Shown piece by piece: positions 9,271 to 17,327 of a stretch of 46,465 nucleotides of DNA. A program made the translations under genes and the position numbers. Source of the stretch: Clostridia bacterium (GTDB taxonomy: Bacteria > Bacillota > Clostridia > TANB77 > UBA1234); the NCBI GenBank assembly GCA_900765095.1, contig CAAFRB010000099.1:1-46465 (forward strand), written 5' to 3'. The notes under the pieces are model-generated. The model worked only from the letters and a program-made list of their open reading frames with translations, was not told the origin of the DNA and searched no databases. Position 1 is the first letter of the stretch, and each line of letters starts with the position of its first letter.

Positions 9271-11472
9271 ATGAACGTAATAAAACTAAAGAGGGAAAAC
9301 AATGCGCTAGATATAGCATTAATGGTTGAATCTGCAACAAAAACTGAAAAGCAAGAATATGATGAAACGGCAATAGTAGAGGCATTAGTTCGTGAGGCAA
9401 ATTGTGATAGAGCTCTTGCAAAAGAGGTTGCATCTACTGTTACAGAAAGACTTATGAAGGCTAATGTTTCTGAAGTAAGCACTTCACTAATAAGATCAAT
9501 GGTTAATAACGTATTATTAGAAAAAGGATTAAACAAAGAGTTAAAAAGTAATTCAGAAGTTTTAATTCCATTTTATAATATTACTGAAATTATTGAAAAT
9601 GCAAATAAAGAAAACGGAAACACAGCTCACAACCCAGAGTCAATAAATTTAACATTAGCAGAAAGAATTTTAAAAGAATATGCTTTGAAGAATGTATTTG
9701 ACGAAGACATTTCAGCTGCACATTTGGCTGGAGAAATTCACATTCACGATTTAGGAATGATTGATAGATTCTATTGCTCAGGACATTCTCCAGAGTACGT
9801 TAAGAAGAATGGAATAAGAAATATTCCAACAATTCCTTCAAATTCAAAACCCGCTAATAGTGCTTCTGTACTTGCAAGACATATTTGTTCTTTTACACAA
9901 TTCTTACAAGGACAATTCGCAGGAGCTATAGGTTGGGAAGCAATTAACGTTTTCTTTGCTCCACTTTTAGTTGGAATGTCATATAAAGAAATTAAACAAT
10001 TAGCACAAACTTTGATATTTGACTTATCTCAACTTGCTGGTGCAAGAGGTGGACAAGTTGCATTCTCTGACTTTAACGTATATGCATCAATTCCACATCA
10101 TTACAAAGAAGTATTTGCAATGGGACCAAGAGGCAAATACATGGTAACTGATGAATTAAACGAAATTACATATTTTGATACACAAGCAGAAGCTAAAAAA
10201 TTTGCTGAAGAAAATGGTCAAAGAGTTTTAAGATATAAAGATTATGAAAATGAATCTAGAATATTTGCAAAAGCAATATTAGAAGTTGTTGGCGAAGGTG
10301 ATGCTGATGGTATGCCTTTTGCATTTCCAAAGATAAACTTACATGTTAATGAAGAATGTTTTACAGATCCAGCAACTAAAGCTTTACTTATGGTAGCGTG
10401 TGAATCTTCTAGTAAGAATGGTTGCCCATATTTCATATTTGATAGAAACGCATTCTCAGTTTCACAATGTTGTAGATTGAAGATTGACTTCTCTGAAGAA
10501 GATAAGAAACTTATTGATACACCAGAAGAATTAAGATTTGTTGGTGGTCAAAACGTTTCAATAAACATGCCAAACATACCACTTAAAGTTGGCAAAAACA
10601 AAGAAGCCTTCTACAAAGAATTGGAACACAGAATGGAAATGGCAGCAAGAGCAAATGTTCAAAGACAAAATTATGTTTGGAAACTTGCTAGTGCTGAAAA
10701 TTCTCCACTTAGTTTCTATGCAAAAGGAATGGATGGAAAAGCATATATAAGATTGAAGAATATCTCTTATTTGATTGGTATTGTTGGATTAAATGAGTGC
10801 GTTTATAATTTAATCGGACAACAATTACATGAATCTGATGAAGCATATATGTTAGGATTAGAGATAATTTCTTTCATGTACCAACAAACAAAAGTGTTAA
10901 GCAAAAAATATGGAATAGCATTAAAGCTTGAAGAAACACCAGCAGAAAGTACTGCAGGTAGATTTGCAAAATTGGACATTAAAAAATATGGAGATCTTGC
11001 ATATCACAAAGAAAACAGCTTTGGTGTATATTACACAAATTCGGTTCACTTTGCCGCAGATAGCGACGTTGACTATATTACAAGATTACAAAAACAATCT
11101 AAATTCCACACACTAGTTGAAGCTGGAAGTATGATACATATATGGTCAGGAAACAACGTTCCAAGTCCAAAAGCTATTTATGATTTGCTTGAAAAGACAT
11201 GGTACAAGACAAAGTGCGTACAATGGGTATTATCTCCAGAGTATACATTATGCCAAGATTGCAGAACAAAGAGCAACGGCTTATTGGAACAATGTCCAAA
11301 ATGCGGAAGCATAAATATAAGAGGAGTTACAAGAATAACAGGTTACTACGTATTTATAGATAAATTCAATAGTGGCAAACGTGCAGAACTTGCAGATAGA
11401 TTAAGGGAAAATATCGATCGTGATCAAGCTAATAAAGATCAAATCGATATAGACGAAATAATGATGAATTAG
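9271..11472 (+). CDS. nrdD: Anaerobic (class III) ribonucleoside-triphosphate reductase
   Basis: This 733-residue glycyl-radical enzyme reduces ribonucleoside triphosphates to dNTPs without oxygen. Residues about 1-85 form an ATP-cone-like allosteric domain. The ten-stranded barrel core is recognisable in HIHDLGMIDRFYCSGH, ISYLIGIVGLNECVYN and SQCCRLKI. A C-terminal zinc site has Cys661, Cys664, Cys675 and Cys678, and the radical glycine is Gly691 in RITGY. All key elements are intact. Downstream lie a redoxin, the activase NrdG and a ferredoxin-thioredoxin-reductase-like protein, which suggests the redoxin-dependent rather than the formate-dependent subtype (inference from neighbours). The ATG follows a GGGGGTAGTAAGTAGG stretch. 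Confidence 0.97.
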   Translation: MNVIKLKRENNALDIALMVESATKTEKQEYDETAIVEALVREANCDRALAKEVASTVTERLMKANVSEVSTSLIRSMVNNVLLEKGLNKELKSNSEVLIPFYNITEIIENANKENGNTAHNPESINLTLAERILKEYALKNVFDEDISAAHLAGEIHIHDLGMIDRFYCSGHSPEYVKKNGIRNIPTIPSNSKPANSASVLARHICSFTQFLQGQFAGAIGWEAINVFFAPLLVGMSYKEIKQLAQTLIFDLSQLAGARGGQVAFSDFNVYASIPHHYKEVFAMGPRGKYMVTDELNEITYFDTQAEAKKFAEENGQRVLRYKDYENESRIFAKAILEVVGEGDADGMPFAFPKINLHVNEECFTDPATKALLMVACESSSKNGCPYFIFDRNAFSVSQCCRLKIDFSEEDKKLIDTPEELRFVGGQNVSINMPNIPLKVGKNKEAFYKELEHRMEMAARANVQRQNYVWKLASAENSPLSFYAKGMDGKAYIRLKNISYLIGIVGLNECVYNLIGQQLHESDEAYMLGLEIISFMYQQTKVLSKKYGIALKLEETPAESTAGRFAKLDIKKYGDLAYHKENSFGVYYTNSVHFAADSDVDYITRLQKQSKFHTLVEAGSMIHIWSGNNVPSPKAIYDLLEKTWYKTKCVQWVLSPEYTLCQDCRTKSNGLLEQCPKCGSINIRGVTRITGYYVFIDKFNSGKRAELADRLRENIDRDQANKDQIDIDEIMMN

Positions 11473-11496
11473 TAATAAACCAAGGAGGAAACTATA

Positions 11497-11718
11497 ATGA
11501 TAAAAACATATACAATACCAAATTGTCCAATGTGCGAGGAATTAAAGAATTATATGAAGAACAGTCATATTTCTTATGAAGAAACAAACGTTGAAGAAGA
11601 CTTTGTTGCAAGAGCTAAAATGGTTAGTTTAGATATAGACCAAATGCCTGTTGTAGAAGTAAATGGCAAAATATATTCTGGAAATGTTGATGAATTGAAA
11701 AACATTGTTGCAATGTAG
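11497..11718 (+). CDS. nrdH: Glutaredoxin/NrdH-like redoxin
   Basis: This is a 73-residue thioredoxin-fold protein with the active site CPMC (Cys10, Cys13) after the first strand, and the cis-Pro segment QMPVVEV. Length and motif fit the NrdH/glutaredoxin-like group. It sits 24 bases after nrdD with a good AAGGAGG site. The likely job is to re-reduce cysteines of the reductase during turnover, being itself reduced by the FTR-like protein encoded at 12485. A hairpin follows, separating it from nrdG. The symbol is given by context; the protein could equally be called a glutaredoxin. Confidence 0.85.
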   Translation: MIKTYTIPNCPMCEELKNYMKNSHISYEETNVEEDFVARAKMVSLDIDQMPVVEVNGKIYSGNVDELKNIVAM

Positions 11719-11738
11719 TTTATAAGATGGTTCAAAGA

Positions 11739-11772
11739 TTTAAGCGAGCTGTTTTGGCTCGCTTAAATTTTC
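11739..11772 (+). terminator. Hairpin between redoxin gene and nrdG
   Basis: TTTAAGCGAGC and GCTCGCTTAAA form a perfect 11-bp stem followed by TTTT. It could end the nrdD transcript or lower the expression of nrdG relative to nrdD. Confidence 0.75.
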
Positions 11773-11802
11773 AGCAAAAGAAAAATGTAAGGGGAGAAAG
11801 AT

Positions 11803-12468
11803 ATGGTTAAATCAGTGATTTGGTCGAGTATGATAGACTATCCTGAAAATGTATGTACTACATTGTTTACGGGTGTATGTAATTTTGATTGTGAGTTTTG
11901 CTACAATAGAGGTCTTTTAAAAGAAAAAGAAATGGATTTTGAAAAAGAAATTCTACCAAAACTATTAGACAGAAAAGAATTTATAGATCATGTAATAATA
12001 TCTGGTGGAGAATGTACTGTTCATCCAGACTTTGAGAGGATAGTAAGCATTTTGTATGATAATGGATTTAAAATAGGAATTCATACAAACGGTTATACAC
12101 CAGAAATATTAGAAAAAGTAATTGATAAACTAGATTATATCGGAATGGACGTAAAAAACGACTTTGACAATTACAATGCTATAACTCAAAAACAAATAGA
12201 TATAGAAAAAATAAAAAAATCAATGGACATGATTTTAAATAGTAACGTAAAATATGAATTTAGAACTACTGTTTATCCAAAATATATAAATCAAGATAAC
12301 GTTGTAAACATAGCAAAATATTTAAAAGAAATAGGCTCAAAGAATTACGTTTTACAAAATTATTTTGACTATAACAAGACAGTTATACCTTATTCAAAAG
12401 AAAAAATGTTGGAAATAAAAGATGAATGTTGCAAGTATCTACCAACAACGGTTAGAGGAATAATGTAG
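11803..12468 (+). CDS. nrdG: Anaerobic ribonucleotide reductase activating protein (radical SAM)
   Basis: This radical SAM enzyme of 221 residues carries the cluster motif CNFDCEFC (Cys26, Cys30, Cys33) and the SAM-binding ISGGECTVHPDF block. It is expected to form the glycyl radical on NrdD. It belongs to the single-domain pyruvate-formate-lyase-activase-like NrdG form common in Clostridia. The start ATG is preceded by GGGGAG. It lies 84 bases after the redoxin gene, with a hairpin between, and 16 bases before the FTR-like gene. Placement next to nrdD makes the assignment secure over other radical SAM activases. Confidence 0.92.
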   Translation: MVKSVIWSSMIDYPENVCTTLFTGVCNFDCEFCYNRGLLKEKEMDFEKEILPKLLDRKEFIDHVIISGGECTVHPDFERIVSILYDNGFKIGIHTNGYTPEILEKVIDKLDYIGMDVKNDFDNYNAITQKQIDIEKIKKSMDMILNSNVKYEFRTTVYPKYINQDNVVNIAKYLKEIGSKNYVLQNYFDYNKTVIPYSKEKMLEIKDECCKYLPTTVRGIM

Positions 12469-12484
12469 AAGAAAGGAAATGTAT

Positions 12485-12694
12485 ATGAACGAATTAATTG
12501 AAAAAGGATTAAAAATAAACCCAAGTATGAAATTAAATGAAGACACAGAACACGTAAATAAAATATTAATGGGAATAGAGAAAAAAGGCGGACATTGCCC
12601 ATGCGTACTTACAATAAATGAAGACACAATATGTCCTTGCAAAAAGATGAGAGAAGAGAGCAAATGCTGTTGCAAACTATACTTAAATAAGTAA
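12485..12694 (+). CDS. Ferredoxin-thioredoxin reductase catalytic-subunit-like protein
   Basis: This 69-residue protein has the cysteine pattern of the FTR catalytic subunit: CPC (38-40), CPC (50-52), then CCC (61-63) where CHC or CIC is usual. The first CPC is separated from the second by nine residues, shorter than in the plant-type enzyme. Family members use a 4Fe-4S cluster to pass single electrons from ferredoxin to a redoxin disulfide. Next to nrdD, a redoxin and nrdG, it is the natural electron donor of the redoxin; a ferredoxin disulfide reductase with this role has been described for the class III reductase of Methanosarcina barkeri. ATG 12485 is chosen because GAAAGGA lies seven bases upstream; ATG 12479 would overlap that site. 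Confidence 0.8.
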   Translation: MNELIEKGLKINPSMKLNEDTEHVNKILMGIEKKGGHCPCVLTINEDTICPCKKMREESKCCCKLYLNK

Positions 12695-12792
12695 ATAGTG
12701 ATAATACATAATTTGCCAGATTGCAAACAGAGGAAAACCCACAAAATGGCAAAAAATGGCTAAAAATAAAATAAAAAAAATCAAAATAAATA

Positions 12793-12821
12793 TTGACAAG
12801 AAAGCCAATATTTATTATACT
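12793..12821 (+). promoter_or_regulatory. Sigma-A promoter of the tRNA pair
   Basis: TTGACA at 12793 and TATACT at 12816, 17 bases apart, 18 bases before the first tRNA. Confidence 0.85.
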
Positions 12822-12838
12822 ATCATTTGTCAGCTGAT

Positions 12839-12915
12839 GGATCTTTAGCTCAGTTGGTTAGAGCAACCGGCTCATAACCGGTCGGTCCGGGGTTCGAGTC
12901 CCTGAAGATCCACCA
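12839..12915 (+). tRNA. tRNA with CAU anticodon (elongator Met, or Ile2)
   Basis: A complete cloverleaf: acceptor GGATCTT/AAGATCC, D-arm TAGCTCAG..GGTTAGAGC, anticodon stem ACCGG/CCGGT with loop CTCATAA (CAT at 12873-12875), T-arm GGTTCGAGTC and encoded CCA. A paired G1-C72 and no GGG/CCC anticodon stem exclude the initiator. The body (CTTTAGCTCAGTTGGTTAGAGCA) resembles bacterial Ile2 genes, so lysidine-modified tRNA-Ile is a real alternative. Confidence 0.93.
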
Positions 12916-12933
12916 TGACATTTAATTTAATAC

Positions 12934-13053
<120 letters not shown>

Positions 13054-13159
13054 AACGCATATATGATAAGTATATATACGGTAGAGCTATAAGAATTAAA
13101 GAACGATACTTAACAAATTTAGTTTTGAAATTGTATATTAACAACATAAAAACTGCCTC

Positions 13160-13187
13160 TTGACAAGACATGTTCTCTGGTTATAAA
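13160..13187 (+). promoter_or_regulatory. Sigma-A promoter of the metallophosphoesterase gene
   Basis: TTGACA at 13160 and TATAAA at 13182 with a 16-base spacer, about 55 bases before the start. Confidence 0.75.
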
Positions 13188-13242
13188 ATGTCTACGTAGG
13201 AATGTTTTGGTTACCCGAATAATTTTTAAAGGGGGAATGGCA

Positions 13243-14178
13243 TTGCGTAACATGCTGAAATTGATGATGAATGCAACGGATGGATACGTTTCTTTGAAAC
13301 GGGAATTACTTGGCGTTGAGCCAAATATTTTTCTCAATGTAGCTGAAAAATGTGGATTTGAGGCAATTCATTTAGGTAATGAAAGCGATGAACTAGTTAC
13401 TCTTAAACGGTTAGGTATTCCTAAAATCATGCTCTATGATGCTGATGAATCTAACGAATTTCGCTGGCTGAACGTTTCTGACTTTCATGTTGGTCATCCT
13501 AGGTTTGATGAAGATGCTCTGTTAAGAGTACTTGAAAAATATTACAATAAGGTAAAGGATAGTAAGCATAAGTATGTGTTCATTGCTGGTGATTCTTGTA
13601 ATGCAGTACTAGATGATACTCTTAGTTACGAACTCGTAAAGGAAAACAATATTTTCTGGAATAGAGTAAAGTGCATGTATGATCAGCAATCAGATAAACT
13701 CTTTTCAATTCTTTCAAGGTTCCCACTGGATTACATTGCCTTGAATGGAAATCATGAGTACATGTTTGTACAATTAGGATTGCCTTCACCTCTTGAAGGG
13801 ATTGAAAATAGGATGCGTGCCTTGGACATTAATTACAGATTCTACGATACGTATATGATGGATTTTATAATTGCTGGAATTGCTGTTAGAATTATGCACC
13901 TTGAAGGACATCTTTTTAAAGATGGTAGAAATCCCATCTATGAAAGGATAAATGAATTTAGATTCGAAAAGAACTTGGTGACATATTACAATGGGAAGAA
14001 GTACCCGGTTCGATTTATTCAGTCTGGTCATAGGCATAAGAAACAGATTTTGTACGATCCTGTTAATAAGATATACGTGGTTGAAGCTGGTTCGTTCATT
14101 AAAGATGAGATGTATGATACGTTGCCGTCGTATTACTTACAGGGAACTGTGAGCAACGGGGGTATTCTGTTTGGCTAA
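13243..14178 (+). CDS. Calcineurin-like metallophosphoesterase (orphan)
   Basis: The full set of metallophosphoesterase motifs is present: SDFHVGH (Asp80, His82), AGDS (Asp117), GNHE (Asn170, His171), HLEGH and SGHRH (His263, His265), so a two-metal phosphoesterase site is expected. The substrate is unknown; nucleotides, nucleic acid or phosphoproteins are possible. TTG 13243 is preferred because AAAGGGGG ends seven bases upstream; ATG 13237 would overlap it. The gene uses more CGG, CGC and CTG codons than its neighbours and stands alone between its own promoter and a long terminator hairpin, suggesting transfer. It directly follows two tRNA genes, but I found no repeat of a tRNA end. Confidence 0.8.
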   Translation: MRNMLKLMMNATDGYVSLKRELLGVEPNIFLNVAEKCGFEAIHLGNESDELVTLKRLGIPKIMLYDADESNEFRWLNVSDFHVGHPRFDEDALLRVLEKYYNKVKDSKHKYVFIAGDSCNAVLDDTLSYELVKENNIFWNRVKCMYDQQSDKLFSILSRFPLDYIALNGNHEYMFVQLGLPSPLEGIENRMRALDINYRFYDTYMMDFIIAGIAVRIMHLEGHLFKDGRNPIYERINEFRFEKNLVTYYNGKKYPVRFIQSGHRHKKQILYDPVNKIYVVEAGSFIKDEMYDTLPSYYLQGTVSNGGILFG

Positions 14179-14200
14179 TAGCTAAACTTGTAAATGTGAT

Positions 14201-14255
14201 AAAAAACAACTATTTAAAAAGAGCATTTTGCTCGTTTTAGATAGTTGTTTTTTTT
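14201..14255 (+). terminator. Long hairpin terminator after the metallophosphoesterase gene
   Basis: A stem of about 23 bp (AAAAACAACTAT..TAAAA.GAGC with its complement) encloses ATTTT and ends in eight or more T. Confidence 0.9.
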
Positions 14256-14332
14256 CTTTCTTCAACTTTAAATATTGAATATGCTATTTGATTGTGATAG
14301 TATCTTGTGTAGTAAAGAGGTGTGGAGGATAT

Positions 14333-15646
14333 ATGAAACCATTAATTATTTTGATTAGTAAATTTGTGTACATGATTGGTAAGTTAGTTGGCAAGGGTAG
14401 TAGTATGCCAGGAAAAATAGCTTTAAAATTGGATAAAAACATATTAAAGAAAGTAGCTTTGCCAGATGATATCATTGTTGTTACTGGAAGTAATGGAAAG
14501 ACATCGACGGTGGAGATGATTTGTAGTGTACTTGAAAATAATGGGTATAATGTTGGTTGTAATAGAGAAGGCTCAAATCAAACTGAAGGCGTTACCACTA
14601 TGATTTTGAACAGTTGCAATTTAAAAGGCGAGGTAAAAAAAGATGTGCTAGTAATTGAAAGTGATGAAAGATACTTAAAACGTACGCTAAAATACGTTAG
14701 ACCTAAATATCTAGTTGTTACTAATTTATATAGAGATCAGATGACACGTAATGGTCATCCAGAATTTATATATGATGCTATAAAAGAAGCGCTATCAGAT
14801 GACATACATTTAATTTTAAATGCTGATGATCCGCTTTCATCTTTGTATGGCTATAAGAAAACTGGTGTAACGTATTTTGGAATGGAGAAAAACCAATTTT
14901 CTAAAGATAAAAACGACAGTGTGTATAATGATGGTGCATATTGTCCTAATTGTAAAGAGCCTCTAAAATATGATTATTATCATTATAATCATATTGGCTC
15001 ATACCATTGCGATAATTGTGGTCACAAGAGAAATACACCACAATACAGGGTTACTGCGCTTGATTTGGAAAATGGTGAGATGACCATTAATGATAAGTAT
15101 AAATTGAAAATGAATCTTAGAAGTGTGTACAACGCATACAATTTACTTGCTGCGTTTGCTGCTACTAGACTTATTGGTGTTAAAGATGATAAGGTTGTTG
15201 AATCATTAAATAACTATATTGTGAAGAATGATAGAATTCAAAAGTTTGAAATTAATGGACACAACGGAATGTTGCTTACTTCAAAACATGAAAATTCTAT
15301 TTCATATAATCAGTCATTGCTTTATGTTACAAGAGAAAATAAGCCATGCACAGTTGTTATAATTGTTGATGCTGTAAGTAGAAAGTATTTCACGAGTGAA
15401 ACGTCTTGGCTTTGGGATATCGACTTTGAATTATTGAAAAATAGTTGTGTCAAGAAGATTGTTTTAGCTGGAAAGTATGTACACGATTTGGTTACAAGGT
15501 TTAAATTTGCAGGAATTGACATGGACAAGGTAGTGGCGAAAGAAAATTTAGATGACATGATGACAGAAGTAAAAGAAAAATCTGAAGGTGACATTTATGT
15601 TATTACTTGTTTTTCAGACAGAATGAAGTTCATGGATAGGAGGTAA
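14333..15646 (+). CDS. murT: Lipid II isoglutaminyl synthase, Mur-ligase subunit
   Basis: A Mur-ligase-fold protein of 437 residues. The ATP site is VVTGSNGKTST (about residues 50-60). An inserted zinc ribbon has Cys204, Cys207, Cys226 and Cys229, characteristic of MurT, and the C-terminal part matches DUF1727. With GatD it normally amidates the alpha-carboxyl of D-Glu in lipid II to D-isoglutamine. ATG 14333 follows TGGAGG. The gatD homologue starts four bases after its stop, so the subunits are translationally coupled. That partner lacks its catalytic Cys (see next entry), so the ammonia source is in question. Confidence 0.93.
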   Translation: MKPLIILISKFVYMIGKLVGKGSSMPGKIALKLDKNILKKVALPDDIIVVTGSNGKTSTVEMICSVLENNGYNVGCNREGSNQTEGVTTMILNSCNLKGEVKKDVLVIESDERYLKRTLKYVRPKYLVVTNLYRDQMTRNGHPEFIYDAIKEALSDDIHLILNADDPLSSLYGYKKTGVTYFGMEKNQFSKDKNDSVYNDGAYCPNCKEPLKYDYYHYNHIGSYHCDNCGHKRNTPQYRVTALDLENGEMTINDKYKLKMNLRSVYNAYNLLAAFAATRLIGVKDDKVVESLNNYIVKNDRIQKFEINGHNGMLLTSKHENSISYNQSLLYVTRENKPCTVVIIVDAVSRKYFTSETSWLWDIDFELLKNSCVKKIVLAGKYVHDLVTRFKFAGIDMDKVVAKENLDDMMTEVKEKSEGDIYVITCFSDRMKFMDRR

Positions 15647-15650
15647 TTAG

Positions 15651-16361
15651 ATGCAAGCAAAATTATTACACCTTTATTATGATATTATGAATTTGTACGG
15701 TGACTATGGAAATGTTGTTGTTTTGAAGAAATATTTAGAAGATCAAGGTGCTAATGTCATACTAGATAAAAAAACTATAGGTGATGAAATAGACATTAAG
15801 AGTTATGATTTTATTTTTATAGGTGCAGGAACAGAGAAAAGTTTAGATAGGACTTTGATTGATTTATCAAGATATAAAGATGATATGAAAGAGTATATTG
15901 ATGACAAAAAGATTTTATTAGCAACAGGCAATTCCTTTGAAATGTTTGGAAAGAGTATTGACGATAAAGAAGCTCTTGGAATATTTGATTTTGAAGTAAA
16001 GAGAGATAAAAATAGAACTGTTTCCGATGTTATTTACACTAGCCAATATTTAAAAAAAGAAGTTGTAGGATTTGTGAATAAAGGCACGAGAATGTACCAC
16101 AACATGAACCCATTTTTTGAAGTTGAGTTTGGAGTTGGTGAAAATGAAAATAATGACTATGAGGGAGTGAAGTATAAAAACTTTTATGGCACTCATTTAT
16201 CTGGGCCTGTTCTTGCAAGAAATCCAGACTTTGCAATGACAATTGTTACAGAAATTATGAAGGACGTAAAGCCAAACTTTAAATTGAAAAAGATAAATTA
16301 TCAAAACGAAAATGATGGATACGAACTTGTTTTAAGAGAGCTTAAAAAGAGAAAAGCATAA
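15651..16361 (+). CDS. gatD: GatD-like class I glutamine amidotransferase subunit lacking catalytic Cys
   Basis: This 236-residue protein has the GatD layout: HLYYDIMNLYGDYGN at the N-terminus, a nucleophile-elbow segment at about residues 88-100 and GTHLSGPVLARNPDFA near the end. The elbow, normally CGGYQLLG, reads GNSFEMFG, putting Gly93 in place of the nucleophilic Cys; the protein contains no cysteine at all. The His of the family motif YLHGP appears as Ser184 (HLSGP). Glutaminase activity is therefore not expected. The reading frame is intact and directly coupled to murT, so it is not an obvious pseudogene; it may act as a structural subunit while free ammonia is used, or another glutaminase may supply ammonia. 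A convergent terminator follows. Confidence 0.85.
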   Translation: MQAKLLHLYYDIMNLYGDYGNVVVLKKYLEDQGANVILDKKTIGDEIDIKSYDFIFIGAGTEKSLDRTLIDLSRYKDDMKEYIDDKKILLATGNSFEMFGKSIDDKEALGIFDFEVKRDKNRTVSDVIYTSQYLKKEVVGFVNKGTRMYHNMNPFFEVEFGVGENENNDYEGVKYKNFYGTHLSGPVLARNPDFAMTIVTEIMKDVKPNFKLKKINYQNENDGYELVLRELKKRKA

Positions 16362-16450
16362 AGATTTTAATTCGAATATGGAAGCTTTTATTGTAGAAAA
16401 AATAAAAATCCATTGGATTAAATGATATAGGTATAGGTTAGTTTATGTTT

Positions 16451-16490
16451 AGGAATGTTCCTTGTATTAAGCAGGGAACATTCCTTTTGT
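16451..16490. terminator. Shared terminator of gatD and spoIIID
   Basis: AGGAATGTTCC and GGAACATTCCT form an 11-bp stem with TTTTG on the plus side, between convergent genes. Confidence 0.8.
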
Positions 16491-16517
16491 TGATGTGATA
16501 GAAAATATAGCAAATAA

Positions 16518-16778
16518 CTATTTATGGCACCTCACACTATATTTAAGTCGCGTGGCTTCACCCCCTCTAATATGTCTTTCGGCTTTATTTTCATCTAATA
16601 CCTTTTTTGCTTCATTGGCAAGAGATAAATTTATTTTCTTTAGTCTTTCTGTAATATCTTTATGAACGGTAGACTTAGATACTCCAAATTTTTTAGCGGC
16701 ACCTCGTACAGTATCTTTACTATCTATAATATAATGTGCTAGCTCAACAGCACGTTCCTCTATGTAGACTTTCTTCAC
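16518..16778 (-). CDS. spoIIID: Sporulation transcription factor SpoIIID
   Basis: This 86-residue protein has a helix-turn-helix at about residues 18-45 (TVRGAAKKFGVSKSTVHKDI), closely matching SpoIIID, the early mother-cell regulator acting between sigma-E and sigma-K. GTG 16778 is chosen because AAAAGGGGG lies upstream at the right distance; an in-frame start further upstream has no ribosome site. About 30-40 bases before the start the minus strand reads AATACAAT (16810-16817), resembling the -10 of sigma-E promoters, which would fit its known control, though I cannot place the -35 with confidence. Together with sigK at 40080 it shows that the organism sporulates. Confidence 0.93.
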   Translation of the reverse strand: MKKVYIEERAVELAHYIIDSKDTVRGAAKKFGVSKSTVHKDITERLKKINLSLANEAKKVLDENKAERHIRGGEATRLKYSVRCHK

Positions 16779-16870
16779 GAGAAAACCCCCTTTTAAATAC
16801 GCTTTGTAAATTGTATTCAAATAGGGCTTATCTTATTACATAACAATGTGGAAGAAAATTCACAAAATGC

Positions 16871-16899
16871 TTGCCAATTTCTGTAAGATATGATAAATT
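16871..16899 (+). promoter_or_regulatory. Promoter of the 16979 orphan gene
   Basis: TTGCCA at 16871 and TAAATT at 16894, 17 bases apart; about 80 bases of leader precede the start. Confidence 0.55.
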
Positions 16900-16978
16900 A
16901 TAGGTGATAAACAACTTGAGCGTTTTCTCGGACGAAGTGTAATGTTAAGTAACTGCACCAAGAAAGGGAGGAAAGCGT

Positions 16979-17212
16979 ATGAAGAGCATCGATGAAATCA
17001 AGTTGAAGGTCATTCTGGAGGAAAAAGAAGTTCCTCTCACTGTCGAGGAAAGCAGAGAGATCAAGGTACTTCTGAGACATCATCTTGAAGATGATCGTAC
17101 GCCCGCAGAGATTGCGATGGGGATGCCTGCCGGACTTAGTGAAGGACAGAAGTTCTTCTGGAAACAGGACAATGGATATACTTCTTCGGCAGAAGATGCT
17201 TTCGGATTTTGA
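16979..17212 (+). CDS. Small orphan protein of unknown function
   Basis: A 77-residue soluble, acidic protein with no recognised family. The sequence is helix-prone (VEESREIKVLLRHHLEDD) with a Gly/Pro/Phe-rich second half (GMPAGLSEGQKFFWKQ). AAAGGGAGG precedes ATG. The gene is about 48% G+C by eye, with many AAG, ATC, CTG and GAG codons, in clear contrast to the AT-rich genes around it. It is a single-gene unit with its own promoter and terminator. The strong ribosome site and promoter suggest that it is expressed. Confidence 0.7.
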   Translation: MKSIDEIKLKVILEEKEVPLTVEESREIKVLLRHHLEDDRTPAEIAMGMPAGLSEGQKFFWKQDNGYTSSAEDAFGF

Positions 17213-17226
17213 TAGCTAAATTAAAG

Positions 17227-17256
17227 GAGTCGTTCAGATTTGAACGGCTCTTTTTC
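17227..17256 (+). terminator. Terminator of the 16979 orphan gene
   Basis: GAGTCGTTCA pairs with TGAACGGCTC (one G-U), followed by TTTTT. Confidence 0.9.
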
Positions 17257-17327
17257 TTACCTAAATAATGAAAAAAGAATATGCAAACGTCAGTTTTATG
17301 ATATAATCTTGAAGAGGTGATATTGCC

